The position numbers and the translations under genes are program-made. Positions 33,052-41,533 of a DNA stretch of 64,000 nt are shown one piece after another. The DNA is from Christensenellaceae bacterium. GTDB taxonomy: Bacteria; Bacillota; Clostridia; Christensenellales; Aristaeellaceae. The notes under the pieces were generated by a model that saw only the letters and a program-made list of their open reading frames with translations, made no database searches and was not told the DNA's origin. How positions within the stretch are numbered: the first letter of the stretch is position 1; each line of letters opens with the position of its first letter. The stretch lies in NCBI GenBank assembly GCA_012837835.1, contig DUQK01000045.1, positions 1 through 64,000 on the forward strand, given 5' to 3'.

Positions 33052-34317
33052 ATGAATGCATACAGGCTTTCAATAAAGGGCGAGATACCGCTACATGGAG
33101 AAACTTACGTTTCAGGGGGGAAGAACACCTCTCTTGCGGTTTTGCCTGCGGTAATACTATGTGATGAGCCTTGTGTTATAGAAAACCTGCCGGATATAGA
33201 CGATATAAACGTGCTTTACACTATACTCTGCCATCTTGGAGCAAAGGTAGATTATCAGCGCGATAAAAAGCGCATGATTATAGACCCAACAAGTGTAAAC
33301 TGTACCACGGTGCCTTTTAGTTTCACGCAGCAGATGCGCGCCAGCTATTATCTAATGGGCGCGCTTTTTGGGCGCTATGGCGAGGCGTCTGTGGGTTATC
33401 CCGGCGGCTGTGCAATAGGCAGCAGACCCATAGATCAGCATATTAAAGGCTTTTGTCTACTTGGAGCCGAGTTTTTAGAAGAAGGCGGTATGCTCAAACT
33501 AAAGGGAGAACGCAGGGGTTCTATAATAAACTTCGACATGGCTACAGTCGGCGGTACTATAAATGTAATGCTCGCTGCCTGCAAGGCTAAGGGCAATACC
33601 GTGCTTGCAAATGCTGCGAGGGAGCCGCATGTTGTAGACCTTGCGAACTTCCTAAACTCTATGGGAGCTAAAATAAGGGGAGCAGGCACATCTACAATAC
33701 GCATAAGGGGCGTGCAAAAGCTTTCTGGCGCAGCATACAGCGTTATTCCGGACCAGATAGAAACAGGCACACTTATGATTGCCGCTGCCGCCACCCGTGG
33801 CGATGTACTTATACGCGGCTGCATACCCACTCATATGGAAGCGCTTACAGCTAAACTTCTTGAAATGGGCGTATTTGTAGACAGTTTTGATGATTGTATA
33901 CGCGTACGCCTTAACAAGGGGCATAGGGCTATACGCATATCCACGCAGGAATACCCCGGTTTCCCAACCGACTTGCAGCAGCCTATGAGCGCCCTGCTTA
34001 CCAAGGCTAACGGCAACAGCGAAGTTACTGAGAATATTTTCGATAACCGCTTTAAGCATTTAGATGAAATGCGTCGCATGGGCGCAAAAGTGCATATTTC
34101 GGGCAGAACCGCCTATATAGAGGGCGTTCCGGAACTTCGGGGAGCGCCTGTAAACGCCTGCGATTTAAGGGGCGGGGCTGCGCTTGTAATAGCCGGTCTT
34201 ATGGCAAAAGGGATAACGCAGGTATATAACCCGGATTATATACATAGAGGATATGAGCGCTTGGAAGAAAAACTTAGCTCCCTTGGCGCTGACATACGCC
34301 TTGAAAAAACAGAGTAA
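33052..34317 (+). CDS. murA: UDP-N-acetylglucosamine 1-carboxyvinyltransferase MurA
   Basis: This 421-residue enzyme performs the first committed step of peptidoglycan synthesis, transfer of enolpyruvate from PEP to UDP-GlcNAc in the cytoplasm. The GGKNTSLAVLPA block near residue 20 holds the Lys-Asn pair. The catalytic cysteine is in GYPGGCAIGSRPIDQH near residue 119, so this is the fosfomycin-sensitive Cys type. EYPGFPTDLQQPMSALLT near residue 300 is also typical. The ATG at 33052 follows GGGAGGG. The upstream TTG is rejected. It is probably co-transcribed with the J-domain gene 8 bp downstream. Confidence 0.96.
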   Translation: MNAYRLSIKGEIPLHGETYVSGGKNTSLAVLPAVILCDEPCVIENLPDIDDINVLYTILCHLGAKVDYQRDKKRMIIDPTSVNCTTVPFSFTQQMRASYYLMGALFGRYGEASVGYPGGCAIGSRPIDQHIKGFCLLGAEFLEEGGMLKLKGERRGSIINFDMATVGGTINVMLAACKAKGNTVLANAAREPHVVDLANFLNSMGAKIRGAGTSTIRIRGVQKLSGAAYSVIPDQIETGTLMIAAAATRGDVLIRGCIPTHMEALTAKLLEMGVFVDSFDDCIRVRLNKGHRAIRISTQEYPGFPTDLQQPMSALLTKANGNSEVTENIFDNRFKHLDEMRRMGAKVHISGRTAYIEGVPELRGAPVNACDLRGGAALVIAGLMAKGITQVYNPDYIHRGYERLEEKLSSLGADIRLEKTE

Positions 34318-34325
34318 TTTCTGCA

Positions 34326-34871
34326 ATGCAAGATGTATTTGACATACTAGGTATAAAGCCTACGGACGATAAGGAGCGCATACGCACCGCCTATCATAAG
34401 CAGGTAAAAAAATGCCATCCTGATAAGTTTTCTGATGAAGTTAGGCAGAAAAATGCACAGGATAGGCTTATTGAGCTTAATTTAGCTTATGAGCAGGCAA
34501 TAAAATTAGTATCCCGTAAGGATACAAACTATCACAATGTACCCGCTATAAAGGCTAAGAAATTTGCGCTCAACCTCCTTGAAGGCGGGGAAACTGAAAG
34601 CGCACTGCGCCAGCTACAAAGAGCTGATAGCAAGGACGATGAATGGTACTATATAGAGGGCAAAATAATGATGAGCCTTCGCCAGTATGAAGCTGCGCAC
34701 AGAAGCTTTAGAGAAGCTGTAAGGCGCAGCCCTGATAATATGGATTTTAGAGCTGCGGCACTTGAAGCGGCGCTTGCGGTTAAAAAACGTAATAATCCCA
34801 TCTACCGTATCTGGGATGGTATACACGAAATATTCAGGCGTTTTTCCCAAAAAAGGAGGCTGTTCAGATAA
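34326..34871 (+). CDS. J-domain protein with TPR-like region
   Basis: This 181-residue protein has an N-terminal J domain (residues 1-65) with the HPD motif in KKCHPDKFSDE. A J domain stimulates DnaK ATPase. The rest resembles tetratricopeptide helices (residues 75-150, EGGETESALRQLQ, QYEAAHRSFREAVRRSPDN). It has no Gly/Phe or zinc-finger region, so it is not a general DnaJ but a specialised co-chaperone. The ribosome-binding site is weak. It follows murA closely. Confidence 0.85.
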   Translation: MQDVFDILGIKPTDDKERIRTAYHKQVKKCHPDKFSDEVRQKNAQDRLIELNLAYEQAIKLVSRKDTNYHNVPAIKAKKFALNLLEGGETESALRQLQRADSKDDEWYYIEGKIMMSLRQYEAAHRSFREAVRRSPDNMDFRAAALEAALAVKKRNNPIYRIWDGIHEIFRRFSQKRRLFR

Positions 34872-34917
34872 TTCTTTCACAAATTGTGTCAAAAGTTCTA
34901 CGCGGCCTTAACATTGC

Positions 34918-34946
34918 TTGACAGAGCATTGCTTTTGGCTTAAAAT
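34918..34946 (+). promoter_or_regulatory. Promoter of the CARDB-like envelope protein gene
   Basis: A perfect TTGACA (34918-34923), a 17-bp spacer and TAAAAT (34941-34946). The ribosome-binding site GGAAGGAGGG begins near 34986. Confidence 0.75.
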
Positions 34947-35001
34947 GCTACTAACAGATTTTGGAATGATTATGAATTTGCGTTTGGAAGGAGGGACGGG
35001 C

Positions 35002-36873
35002 ATGGTACTTGCCCTTCGTAATATGAAACACAGAATAATTCTTATACTAGTCCTAATAACATGTATATTTTTGGTTGCGCCCGCGTTTGCAACCAGTGTT
35101 GAGGGACTTAACTTTTCCATAGCTGTGGATCCGGATACATTCACCAGCCCCGGTAAAACCAAGGTAACTGCAAGGCTTACCAACTCCGGCAAGACGGATA
35201 TTACATCGCCCTTAGCTCTCTACGACCCCGATGGGGAACTTGTAACTTCGTTTTTCGATGGCGGCAGTTTGAGCCAGCTTAAGATAGGCGATACCCAAAC
35301 TTGGACGGGTGAATATAAGGTAAAACAATCGCAGCTGGACGAGCAAAAGCTTATTTTCACAATAAAAACCAATGTGATAGACGCCTCAAACAATGTGGCA
35401 ATAGTAAATTTTCCTGCCGAAGCCAAGCTTAACTACATAGGCGAAAAGGTTGAGCTATACACCAAACGCAGCATAAGCCCCGAGGTAATACGCAAAGGCA
35501 ACACTGTAAAAGTAATATATGAATTTGTAAACAACGGCAATGTGCGCCTTGAAGATATACGCATAAGAGAGCATAGCAGCCTATCCGGTAAGGCGGAGAG
35601 CATAAAATCGCTTGAGCCGGGCAGCAGTGCCACTGTAACCTTTGAGCGCAAGGCAGCGGGGAGCGATTTTACCAGCCACCCCAACATCACATACAAAAAA
35701 GCGGGCAGCAAAGAAACCTTCCGCACCAATCTTGACGAGCTTGTTATACCTGCTGCAAAGCCCAATTTAAAGCTATCGCTGGTTGCGGAACCCGAAAATG
35801 TAAACATAGGGGAAAAGACCATGCTCAAACTCGTTATGGAGAACGAGGGTAATATCTCCTATTCCAATGTAAGCGCAAGCGATAAGGTGCTGGGTGAGGT
35901 GTTTACAGGCATAGAGATACCCGCAAAGCAAACAGTAACTCGCGAAATAGAAGTTACCATGCAGAGTACCGAAACATTTAAGTTTACATTAAAACTTCCC
36001 GACAACACAGGTACAGAACAAACAGAAACCACTAACGAACTTAAAGTAAGCGCGTATGACCCTAAAAACATGGTACGCATGACGCTTGATTTAACTGCCG
36101 ATGCTGAAAGCATAGACAGCATACCCGGCAATATAGGTTTTACAGTAGTTGTTACAAACAATAGCGATTTTGAGGTTAAAGATATTAAACTCTACCAAGG
36201 TCATGCGCAGGTATACACTATAGATGCGCTTAAACCCGGGGAAAGCGCCACTGTGGACCGCAAATACAGCGTTTCCCAAGGGGGCAAGTTCCAGTTCCAC
36301 GTAGAAGTTGTCGATAGCCAGAGCAACAAGCAGACTTTCTACTCAAACGAACTGCAAATCTCCTATATACCGGTGACCCCCGCGCCCACTAAAGAGGTGT
36401 TTGCAACGGTAGAACCTGTAAGTACCTATACACCCGTTCCTGTTGATGATACTTCTACTTTGGGTAAGGGCTCAAACATACTCCTTATGGCGGCGATTGT
36501 AGTTGCGGGGTTGTTTGCGGTTGCCTTTACGCTGTTTATAATAAGCAGTATTTCAAGGGCAAGGCTCAACAGAAAATCCGAAAACGCATATGACCATATG
36601 AAGCTTGACACTAAGAGGGATTATCTAAACCCTGATACATACGGTGGCGAGGATGAAACTGTTCTCCAAAGCGAAACAGTTTCTGACGGTAGTAAACTTC
36701 CCCATGAAAAATACCTAAAAGAAGAAGCGGCTAAACCCCAAGAGGAACCTGAAGAAACACAAGCCCCCGACAAACCCGAGGACGGCGCATACCGCCTAAT
36801 GCGGGAGGACGAAGTAAAGGAGCCTGAAGTGCAAAAGCGCACAAGGCGTTCCGATAAGCACCAAAACGGCTGA
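35002..36873 (+). CDS. Exported membrane-anchored protein with CARDB/DUF11-like domains
   Basis: This 623-residue protein has a signal peptide at about residues 1-31 (IILILVLITCIFLVAPAFA). Four or so immunoglobulin-like beta domains follow, each with the pattern P-G-x-x-x-x-V-x-x-x-x-x-N-x-G and regularly placed ELKPGESATV-type turns, as in CARDB or DUF11 modules. A Pro/Thr linker leads to a membrane helix near residues 497-520 (ILLMAAIVVAGLFAVAFTLFII). An acidic Glu/Pro-rich cytoplasmic tail of about 100 residues ends in KRTRRSDKHQNG. The function is unknown; a structural surface role or polymer-export role is possible. The start follows GGAGGG; an earlier frame to 34918 covers the promoter. 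A terminator follows. Confidence 0.78.
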   Translation: MVLALRNMKHRIILILVLITCIFLVAPAFATSVEGLNFSIAVDPDTFTSPGKTKVTARLTNSGKTDITSPLALYDPDGELVTSFFDGGSLSQLKIGDTQTWTGEYKVKQSQLDEQKLIFTIKTNVIDASNNVAIVNFPAEAKLNYIGEKVELYTKRSISPEVIRKGNTVKVIYEFVNNGNVRLEDIRIREHSSLSGKAESIKSLEPGSSATVTFERKAAGSDFTSHPNITYKKAGSKETFRTNLDELVIPAAKPNLKLSLVAEPENVNIGEKTMLKLVMENEGNISYSNVSASDKVLGEVFTGIEIPAKQTVTREIEVTMQSTETFKFTLKLPDNTGTEQTETTNELKVSAYDPKNMVRMTLDLTADAESIDSIPGNIGFTVVVTNNSDFEVKDIKLYQGHAQVYTIDALKPGESATVDRKYSVSQGGKFQFHVEVVDSQSNKQTFYSNELQISYIPVTPAPTKEVFATVEPVSTYTPVPVDDTSTLGKGSNILLMAAIVVAGLFAVAFTLFIISSISRARLNRKSENAYDHMKLDTKRDYLNPDTYGGEDETVLQSETVSDGSKLPHEKYLKEEAAKPQEEPEETQAPDKPEDGAYRLMREDEVKEPEVQKRTRRSDKHQNG

Positions 36874-36886
36874 TAGAAATGCAATC

Positions 36887-36944
36887 AATAAATAAGTCCA
36901 ACCCCTAAAACGGTATTTTTAAGGGTGGACTTATTTATTTTTTT
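36887..36944 (+). terminator. Terminator directly in front of deoD
   Basis: AATAAATAAGTCCA (36887-36900) pairs with TGGACTTATTTATT (36926-36939), with CCC/GGG pairing inside, followed by a T run to about 36944. The deoD ribosome-binding site AAGGAG begins at 36945, leaving no room for a separate promoter between terminator and gene. Confidence 0.88.
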
Positions 36945-36956
36945 AAGGAGAACATT

Positions 36957-37661
36957 ATGGATACACCTACATTACATAACACTGCAAAAAAGGGAGATTT
37001 TGCACCAACGGTGCTAATGCCGGGTGACCCTCTGCGTGCAAAATTCATTGCTGAAACCTATCTCGAAAATGCAAGGCTTGTAAACAATGTACGCTCCATA
37101 TACGGATATACAGGCTTTTATAAGGGTAAAGAGGTATCGGTAATGGGCAGCGGCATGGGTATACCTTCAATAGGCATATACAGCTACGAGCTGTATAACG
37201 CCTATGGAGTGGAAACAATAATAAGGGTAGGTTCAGCAGGCATGATTAACCCCAAGCTTAAGGTAAGGGACTTAGTTATAGGTATGAGCGCCTATTCAAA
37301 CTCAAGCTACGGTAAGCAGTTCGGCTTTGATGGCAACCTCGCCCCCTGCGCGGATTTTGAGCTTGTAAGTGCAGCTGTTGAGGAAGCTAAAAAAATAGGT
37401 ATACATACCATGGTAGGCCCTATTTTCTCGACCGATTGTTTCTATAACGCTAAAGACCCTCTGCCCACGCTTCAAAAACTCGGAGTGCTTGCGGTAGAGA
37501 TGGAGGCTTACGGGCTTTATCTAAACGCCGCATATGCGGGCAAAAAGGCTCTTTGTCTGTGCCAGATATCTGACGACCCCTTTACAGGCGAAGCCCTAAG
37601 CCCACAGGAAGTAAGGGAAACCTTTACTCAGATGATGGAAATCGCGCTAAATATTGCATGA
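36957..37661 (+). CDS. deoD: Purine nucleoside phosphorylase, DeoD type
   Basis: This 234-residue enzyme cleaves purine ribo- and deoxyribonucleosides with phosphate in the salvage pathway. The family pattern is clear: PTVLMPGDPLRAKFIAETYL near residue 20, GMGIPSIGIYSYEL near residue 65, RVGSAGMI near residue 88, AVEMEAYGLY near residue 178, and SDD near residue 204, where the catalytic Asp lies. AAGGAG precedes the ATG. Its stop overlaps the DUF523 start (ATGA). A strong terminator immediately upstream suggests expression by read-through or attenuation control. Confidence 0.95.
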   Translation: MDTPTLHNTAKKGDFAPTVLMPGDPLRAKFIAETYLENARLVNNVRSIYGYTGFYKGKEVSVMGSGMGIPSIGIYSYELYNAYGVETIIRVGSAGMINPKLKVRDLVIGMSAYSNSSYGKQFGFDGNLAPCADFELVSAAVEEAKKIGIHTMVGPIFSTDCFYNAKDPLPTLQKLGVLAVEMEAYGLYLNAAYAGKKALCLCQISDDPFTGEALSPQEVRETFTQMMEIALNIA

Positions 37662-38113
37662 ATATATGTGTAAGCGCTTGCCTGCTGGGTTTATGTACCA
37701 AATATGACGGCGGGCATAATATGTGCGATGAGCTATTAAAACTCAAGGAAAAACAAACGCTTATACCCGTATGCCCCGAGCAGATGGGAGGACTATCAAC
37801 CCCAAGAGAGCCTTCTGAAATAGTTTCGGGTAGTAGCGAAGAAACGCGCGTACTTACTAAAAGCGGAAAAGATGTAAGCAGAGAATTTATTCATGGAGCT
37901 AGTATAGCCTTGCAGGTATTTATGTTATGCCGCTGCGAAATAGCTATACTTAAGGCGCGCAGTCCATCATGCGGCAGCGGCACAATATACAACGGCAGCT
38001 TTACAGGCAGCAAAACAAGTGGCGACGGGGTATTTGCAAAACTTCTTAAAGAAAAGGGAATACTAGTGTATACTGAGGAAGAGCTTAAATTTTTAGAAAT
38101 GCAAGAGGTGTAA
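37658..38113 (+). CDS. DUF523 family protein
   Basis: This 151-residue protein shows the DUF523 pattern: VSACLLGLCTKYDGGHN at the start, PVCPEQMGGLSTPREPSEI near residue 40 and LKARSPSCGSGTIYNGSF near residue 100. The conserved cysteines suggest metal or cluster binding, but the family has no established function. It is coupled to deoD by ATGA and lies one base before the DUF1292 gene. Confidence 0.88.
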   Translation: MNICVSACLLGLCTKYDGGHNMCDELLKLKEKQTLIPVCPEQMGGLSTPREPSEIVSGSSEETRVLTKSGKDVSREFIHGASIALQVFMLCRCEIAILKARSPSCGSGTIYNGSFTGSKTSGDGVFAKLLKEKGILVYTEEELKFLEMQEV

Positions 38114-38114
38114 T

Positions 38115-38390
38115 ATGGAAAACGATATTATAGAAGATATAATACAGGTAGAGGACGATGAGGGTAACGAACTCTCACTTAAACTTAACCGCTATTTCTA
38201 TGTAAATGGCGAAGAATATGTACTGTTTGAAAACATGGAAGATAGTAAGGAGCAGTATATAGCGAGGGTAATAATAAGCGAAGTAGACGGTGAAGAATAC
38301 GAGGATTTTGACTTTTTAGAGCAGGAAGAGGCAGAAGCCATATTCCCCATATTTTTAAATCGGGTAGATGAAATAGAATTTGATGAATGA
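38115..38390 (+). CDS. DUF1292 family protein
   Basis: This 91-residue, strongly acidic protein has the family pattern EDDEGNELSLKLNRYFYVNGEEYVLFE and a C-terminal EEAEAIFPIFLNRVDE. DUF1292 proteins are widespread in Firmicutes and uncharacterised. AGAGGTG precedes the ATG. The 3' end overlaps the start of uvrC. Confidence 0.88.
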   Translation: MENDIIEDIIQVEDDEGNELSLKLNRYFYVNGEEYVLFENMEDSKEQYIARVIISEVDGEEYEDFDFLEQEEAEAIFPIFLNRVDEIEFDE

Positions 38391-40191
38391 ACGCCTGAGC
38401 CTTAAGCTGGATACCCTTCCTGACAGCCCCGGCTGCTACCTTATGAAACAGCGGGGCAATATAATAATATATGTAGGAAAGGCTATAAACCTTAAAAACA
38501 GGGTGCGCTCATACTTTCAAAAGGGGGAGCACAGCCCTAAGGTGTCCGCCATGATGCCCAAGGTTGACGATTTTGATATAGTAATATGCTCTTCCGATAT
38601 GGAAGCGCTTTTATTGGAATGTAACCTTATAAAGGAGCATAGACCCTATTACAATATATTATTAAAGGACGATAAGCACTATCCATATCTTAGAATAAAC
38701 CCGTCTGAGCCTTTTCCGCGCCTTAACATAGTAAGGAGAGTTGCAAAGGACGGGGCTATGTATTTTGGACCCTATCTTTCCGCAGGCGCTGTAAGGCAGG
38801 TGTTTCAGTTACTCAGGAGCATATTTCCGCTTCGTACTTGCAGGCATAAGCTGCCCCTTAAAAAGCCCATACGACCCTGCCTTAATTACGAAATAGGCAG
38901 GTGCCTTGCTCCCTGCGCCGAAAAATGCACTGTAGAGCAGTATGGTGAAATAGTGCAGGGTGTAATAGAATTTCTACAAGGCAAGCATAAGCACATAAAG
39001 GAAAAGCTTTCAAGGGATATGAAAACAGCTTCTTCCAATATGCAGTATGAAAAAGCGGCGGAAATAAGGGATGCATTAAGCGAAATAGATAGGCTAACTG
39101 AAAAACAGAATGTGCTCAGCGCGAAAAACGCCAATCAGGATATTATATCACTATATCAGGACGATTTAGATGCCATGGCGCAGGTACTTTTTATACGCCA
39201 AGGGAAAATGATAGGCGGCAACAGCTTCCTGCTTGAAAGGGAAGGCAGGGAGGATATAGCGGAAGTACTTAGAAGCTTTGTACTTCAGTTCTACCAAAAG
39301 CATAAGCCCGCAAGGGAAGTAATAGTTAAGGATATTATAGATGTTGAAAGCCTAGCTGAATGGCTTAAAGATAGGCGTGGCGCTGCTGTTACCCTAACTG
39401 TGCCTAAAAGGGGAGATAAGCTGCGCTTAATTGAAATGGCGGAGAGGAACGCAAAGGACGCGCTTATTAAACATTCTCTCAAGGCACAGGTCAAATACGA
39501 GCGCTCAATAGGCGCAACCAAGGAACTTGCAAGCGCAATAGGGCTTAACGAAACACCTGTAAGGATTGAAGGCTTTGATATAAGCAATACTCAGGGCGGG
39601 CAGAGCGTTGCTGCTATGGTGGTATTTATTAACGGCGAGCCGCAGCGCAAGGAATACCGCAGGTTCAACATAAAAACTGTTGAGGGGGCGGACGATTTAG
39701 CTTCCATGGCGGAAGCCATATCACGTAGAGTAAAGCGCTCAAATGACAGTAGCTCTCCTTGGCAGGAGCCGGATTTAATACTGGTTGACGGAGGGGCTGA
39801 GCAGCTTAAATATGCCATAAAAGCTATGCACGAAGCGGGGGGAGATTACCCTATATTTGCGCTATCTGAAAGGCAGGAGGAAATATGGCTACCGGGACAA
39901 AAAACGCCCATAATGCTGCCTGACAGAAGCCCCGCGCTTTATTTAGTGCAGCGCATACGCGATGAGGCGCACCGCTTTGCCATAAGCGCACACAGGAAAG
40001 CTAGGGCTAAGAAAAGTTTTAAGAGCAGCCTCGAGGAGATACCCGGCATAGGTCCTGTAAGAAGGCGTGCGTTGCTGGCAAAATTTAGGAATATGGACGC
40101 CATAAAAAACGCCAGTGTGGAGGAACTTCTATCAGTTAAGGGCATGAATGAACCCGCGGCACGTGCGCTTTACGATGCTTTTCACAGTTGA
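38383..40191 (+). CDS. uvrC: UvrABC excinuclease subunit C
   Basis: This 602-residue nucleotide excision repair enzyme makes both incisions around a lesion. The GIY-YIG nuclease covers residues 10-90 (GCYLMKQRGNIIIYVGKAINLKNRVRSYF). A cysteine cluster CLNYEIGRCLAPC is near residue 165. A UVR motif is near residue 205. The C-terminal RNase H-like nuclease holds FDISNTQGGQ and LVDGGAEQL. Two helix-hairpin-helix motifs (IPGIGPVRRRALL) end the protein. Start ATG 38383 overlaps the previous gene. There is no strong ribosome-binding site, so coupling is likely. Confidence 0.96.
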   Translation: MNERLSLKLDTLPDSPGCYLMKQRGNIIIYVGKAINLKNRVRSYFQKGEHSPKVSAMMPKVDDFDIVICSSDMEALLLECNLIKEHRPYYNILLKDDKHYPYLRINPSEPFPRLNIVRRVAKDGAMYFGPYLSAGAVRQVFQLLRSIFPLRTCRHKLPLKKPIRPCLNYEIGRCLAPCAEKCTVEQYGEIVQGVIEFLQGKHKHIKEKLSRDMKTASSNMQYEKAAEIRDALSEIDRLTEKQNVLSAKNANQDIISLYQDDLDAMAQVLFIRQGKMIGGNSFLLEREGREDIAEVLRSFVLQFYQKHKPAREVIVKDIIDVESLAEWLKDRRGAAVTLTVPKRGDKLRLIEMAERNAKDALIKHSLKAQVKYERSIGATKELASAIGLNETPVRIEGFDISNTQGGQSVAAMVVFINGEPQRKEYRRFNIKTVEGADDLASMAEAISRRVKRSNDSSSPWQEPDLILVDGGAEQLKYAIKAMHEAGGDYPIFALSERQEEIWLPGQKTPIMLPDRSPALYLVQRIRDEAHRFAISAHRKARAKKSFKSSLEEIPGIGPVRRRALLAKFRNMDAIKNASVEELLSVKGMNEPAARALYDAFHS

Positions 40192-40237
40192 TGCAAGTAT
40201 TTGCCCTTTTGCTGCGTTATATTAAATAGGAGGTAGT

Positions 40238-41503
40238 ATGAAGAAGCTTCTAATTATTTTTATTATATTGATATCGCTCATAATAGGTGTATGTGCAGAG
40301 GGCAATATAAAGCTTACTGTAATCGCAGAAATTGTAAAATGGGATATGTTTTCAGGCGCAAGCTTTGACAGCATAAAACAGTGGCTTGCAAACAGTAAAC
40401 TTGCGCTGGATTTAAGTGATGATATATCTGTAGTACAGCTTATTTACAAAAATGAGCCTATGCTATCAATATATAAAACTAAGGAAGGCTTTCAGCTTGA
40501 CGATAAAACATGGTATGAGGGAGATGAAAACGCGTTTTACAAGCTTTTAGCTCAAGATAACCCGCTGTATAATGCAAGGCAGTATTATGCTGCATATAGC
40601 GCAATAGCGCCCAGCCTTAAAAACATATGCACAAGGCTTGACGGCTATAAAGAAACTAAAAAAGGCGGCAGCGCAATTAAAAAAGTAGGTAAACCTGCAT
40701 ATACTGAGGAGTATAGTATAAGCGCCCTAGAACTTGGCACTGTATGGTACGAGTGTATAGATTTTTACGCTAAGTATTTACAGGATAATGGAGCCGATAC
40801 TGCTTTCATACAAGAAACAAGTGCGCTACTCAGCCAAATTACATTCGGCGGAAATATTAAGCTTGTGCAAATGCTTGATAGCAATATGCAGCCTATAGCT
40901 TGGCGCTTTAATGGTGATATAAATATATACGGAGCGGATACAAGAAAAGCCTCTATACTATTTGCCAAAAATGATGAAGGCTTGTATGCTAAGATTGCCT
41001 TTCCCGCAAAAAAGGGTAAAAATGCGCTTGATATAAACATAGCAGGCAGCAATAAGGACAGAAAGTTCGCAATGGATGGCAATTTTAAGCACAATTTAGA
41101 AGGAGAAACCTCAAACGGCAGCTTTGATATATCGCTAACTTTAAGCCAAGGCATATCAGGCAAGGCGGATATAAAGCTTAAATTTGGAAAAGAGCCTCAA
41201 ATGCGCTATACGCTGCGCCCTAAGCTTGATAGTGCATATAGGGGCACGTTATCTTTTGTAAAGGAGTATGATAAAAGAAAGCTTGATATGCTGTTTACTA
41301 TATTTGATGGCGAAAAAACACCATTTAATAAGGGCTTACGCATAGTGGATATAAAAAGCCTTAGCGATGAACAAATAGCTATTGAAAGGGATATGCTGTC
41401 CTACAATAATTCTCAAAAGCTATACATACTTATAAACGATGTGTCTGAGGAAGTTAGAAATATAGTGCTTCACGAAATAACAAGGCACTCTCGTTTAATA
41501 TAG
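40238..41503 (+). CDS. Secreted protein of unknown function
   Basis: This is a 421-residue protein. A signal peptide covers about residues 1-21 (LLIIFIILISLIIGVCA). The rest has alternating charged and hydrophobic residues typical of beta-rich secreted proteins, with long strand-like stretches (ALDINIAGSNKDRKFAMDGNF, GSFDISLTLSQG). No known domain is recognised and there is no wall anchor. AGGAGG precedes the ATG. It lies 30 bp before another secreted protein gene with similar general architecture; a distant common origin is possible but not shown. Confidence 0.72.
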   Translation: MKKLLIIFIILISLIIGVCAEGNIKLTVIAEIVKWDMFSGASFDSIKQWLANSKLALDLSDDISVVQLIYKNEPMLSIYKTKEGFQLDDKTWYEGDENAFYKLLAQDNPLYNARQYYAAYSAIAPSLKNICTRLDGYKETKKGGSAIKKVGKPAYTEEYSISALELGTVWYECIDFYAKYLQDNGADTAFIQETSALLSQITFGGNIKLVQMLDSNMQPIAWRFNGDINIYGADTRKASILFAKNDEGLYAKIAFPAKKGKNALDINIAGSNKDRKFAMDGNFKHNLEGETSNGSFDISLTLSQGISGKADIKLKFGKEPQMRYTLRPKLDSAYRGTLSFVKEYDKRKLDMLFTIFDGEKTPFNKGLRIVDIKSLSDEQIAIERDMLSYNNSQKLYILINDVSEEVRNIVLHEITRHSRLI

Positions 41504-41533
41504 ACTATAATCCTACTGAATGGAGGTATAATT

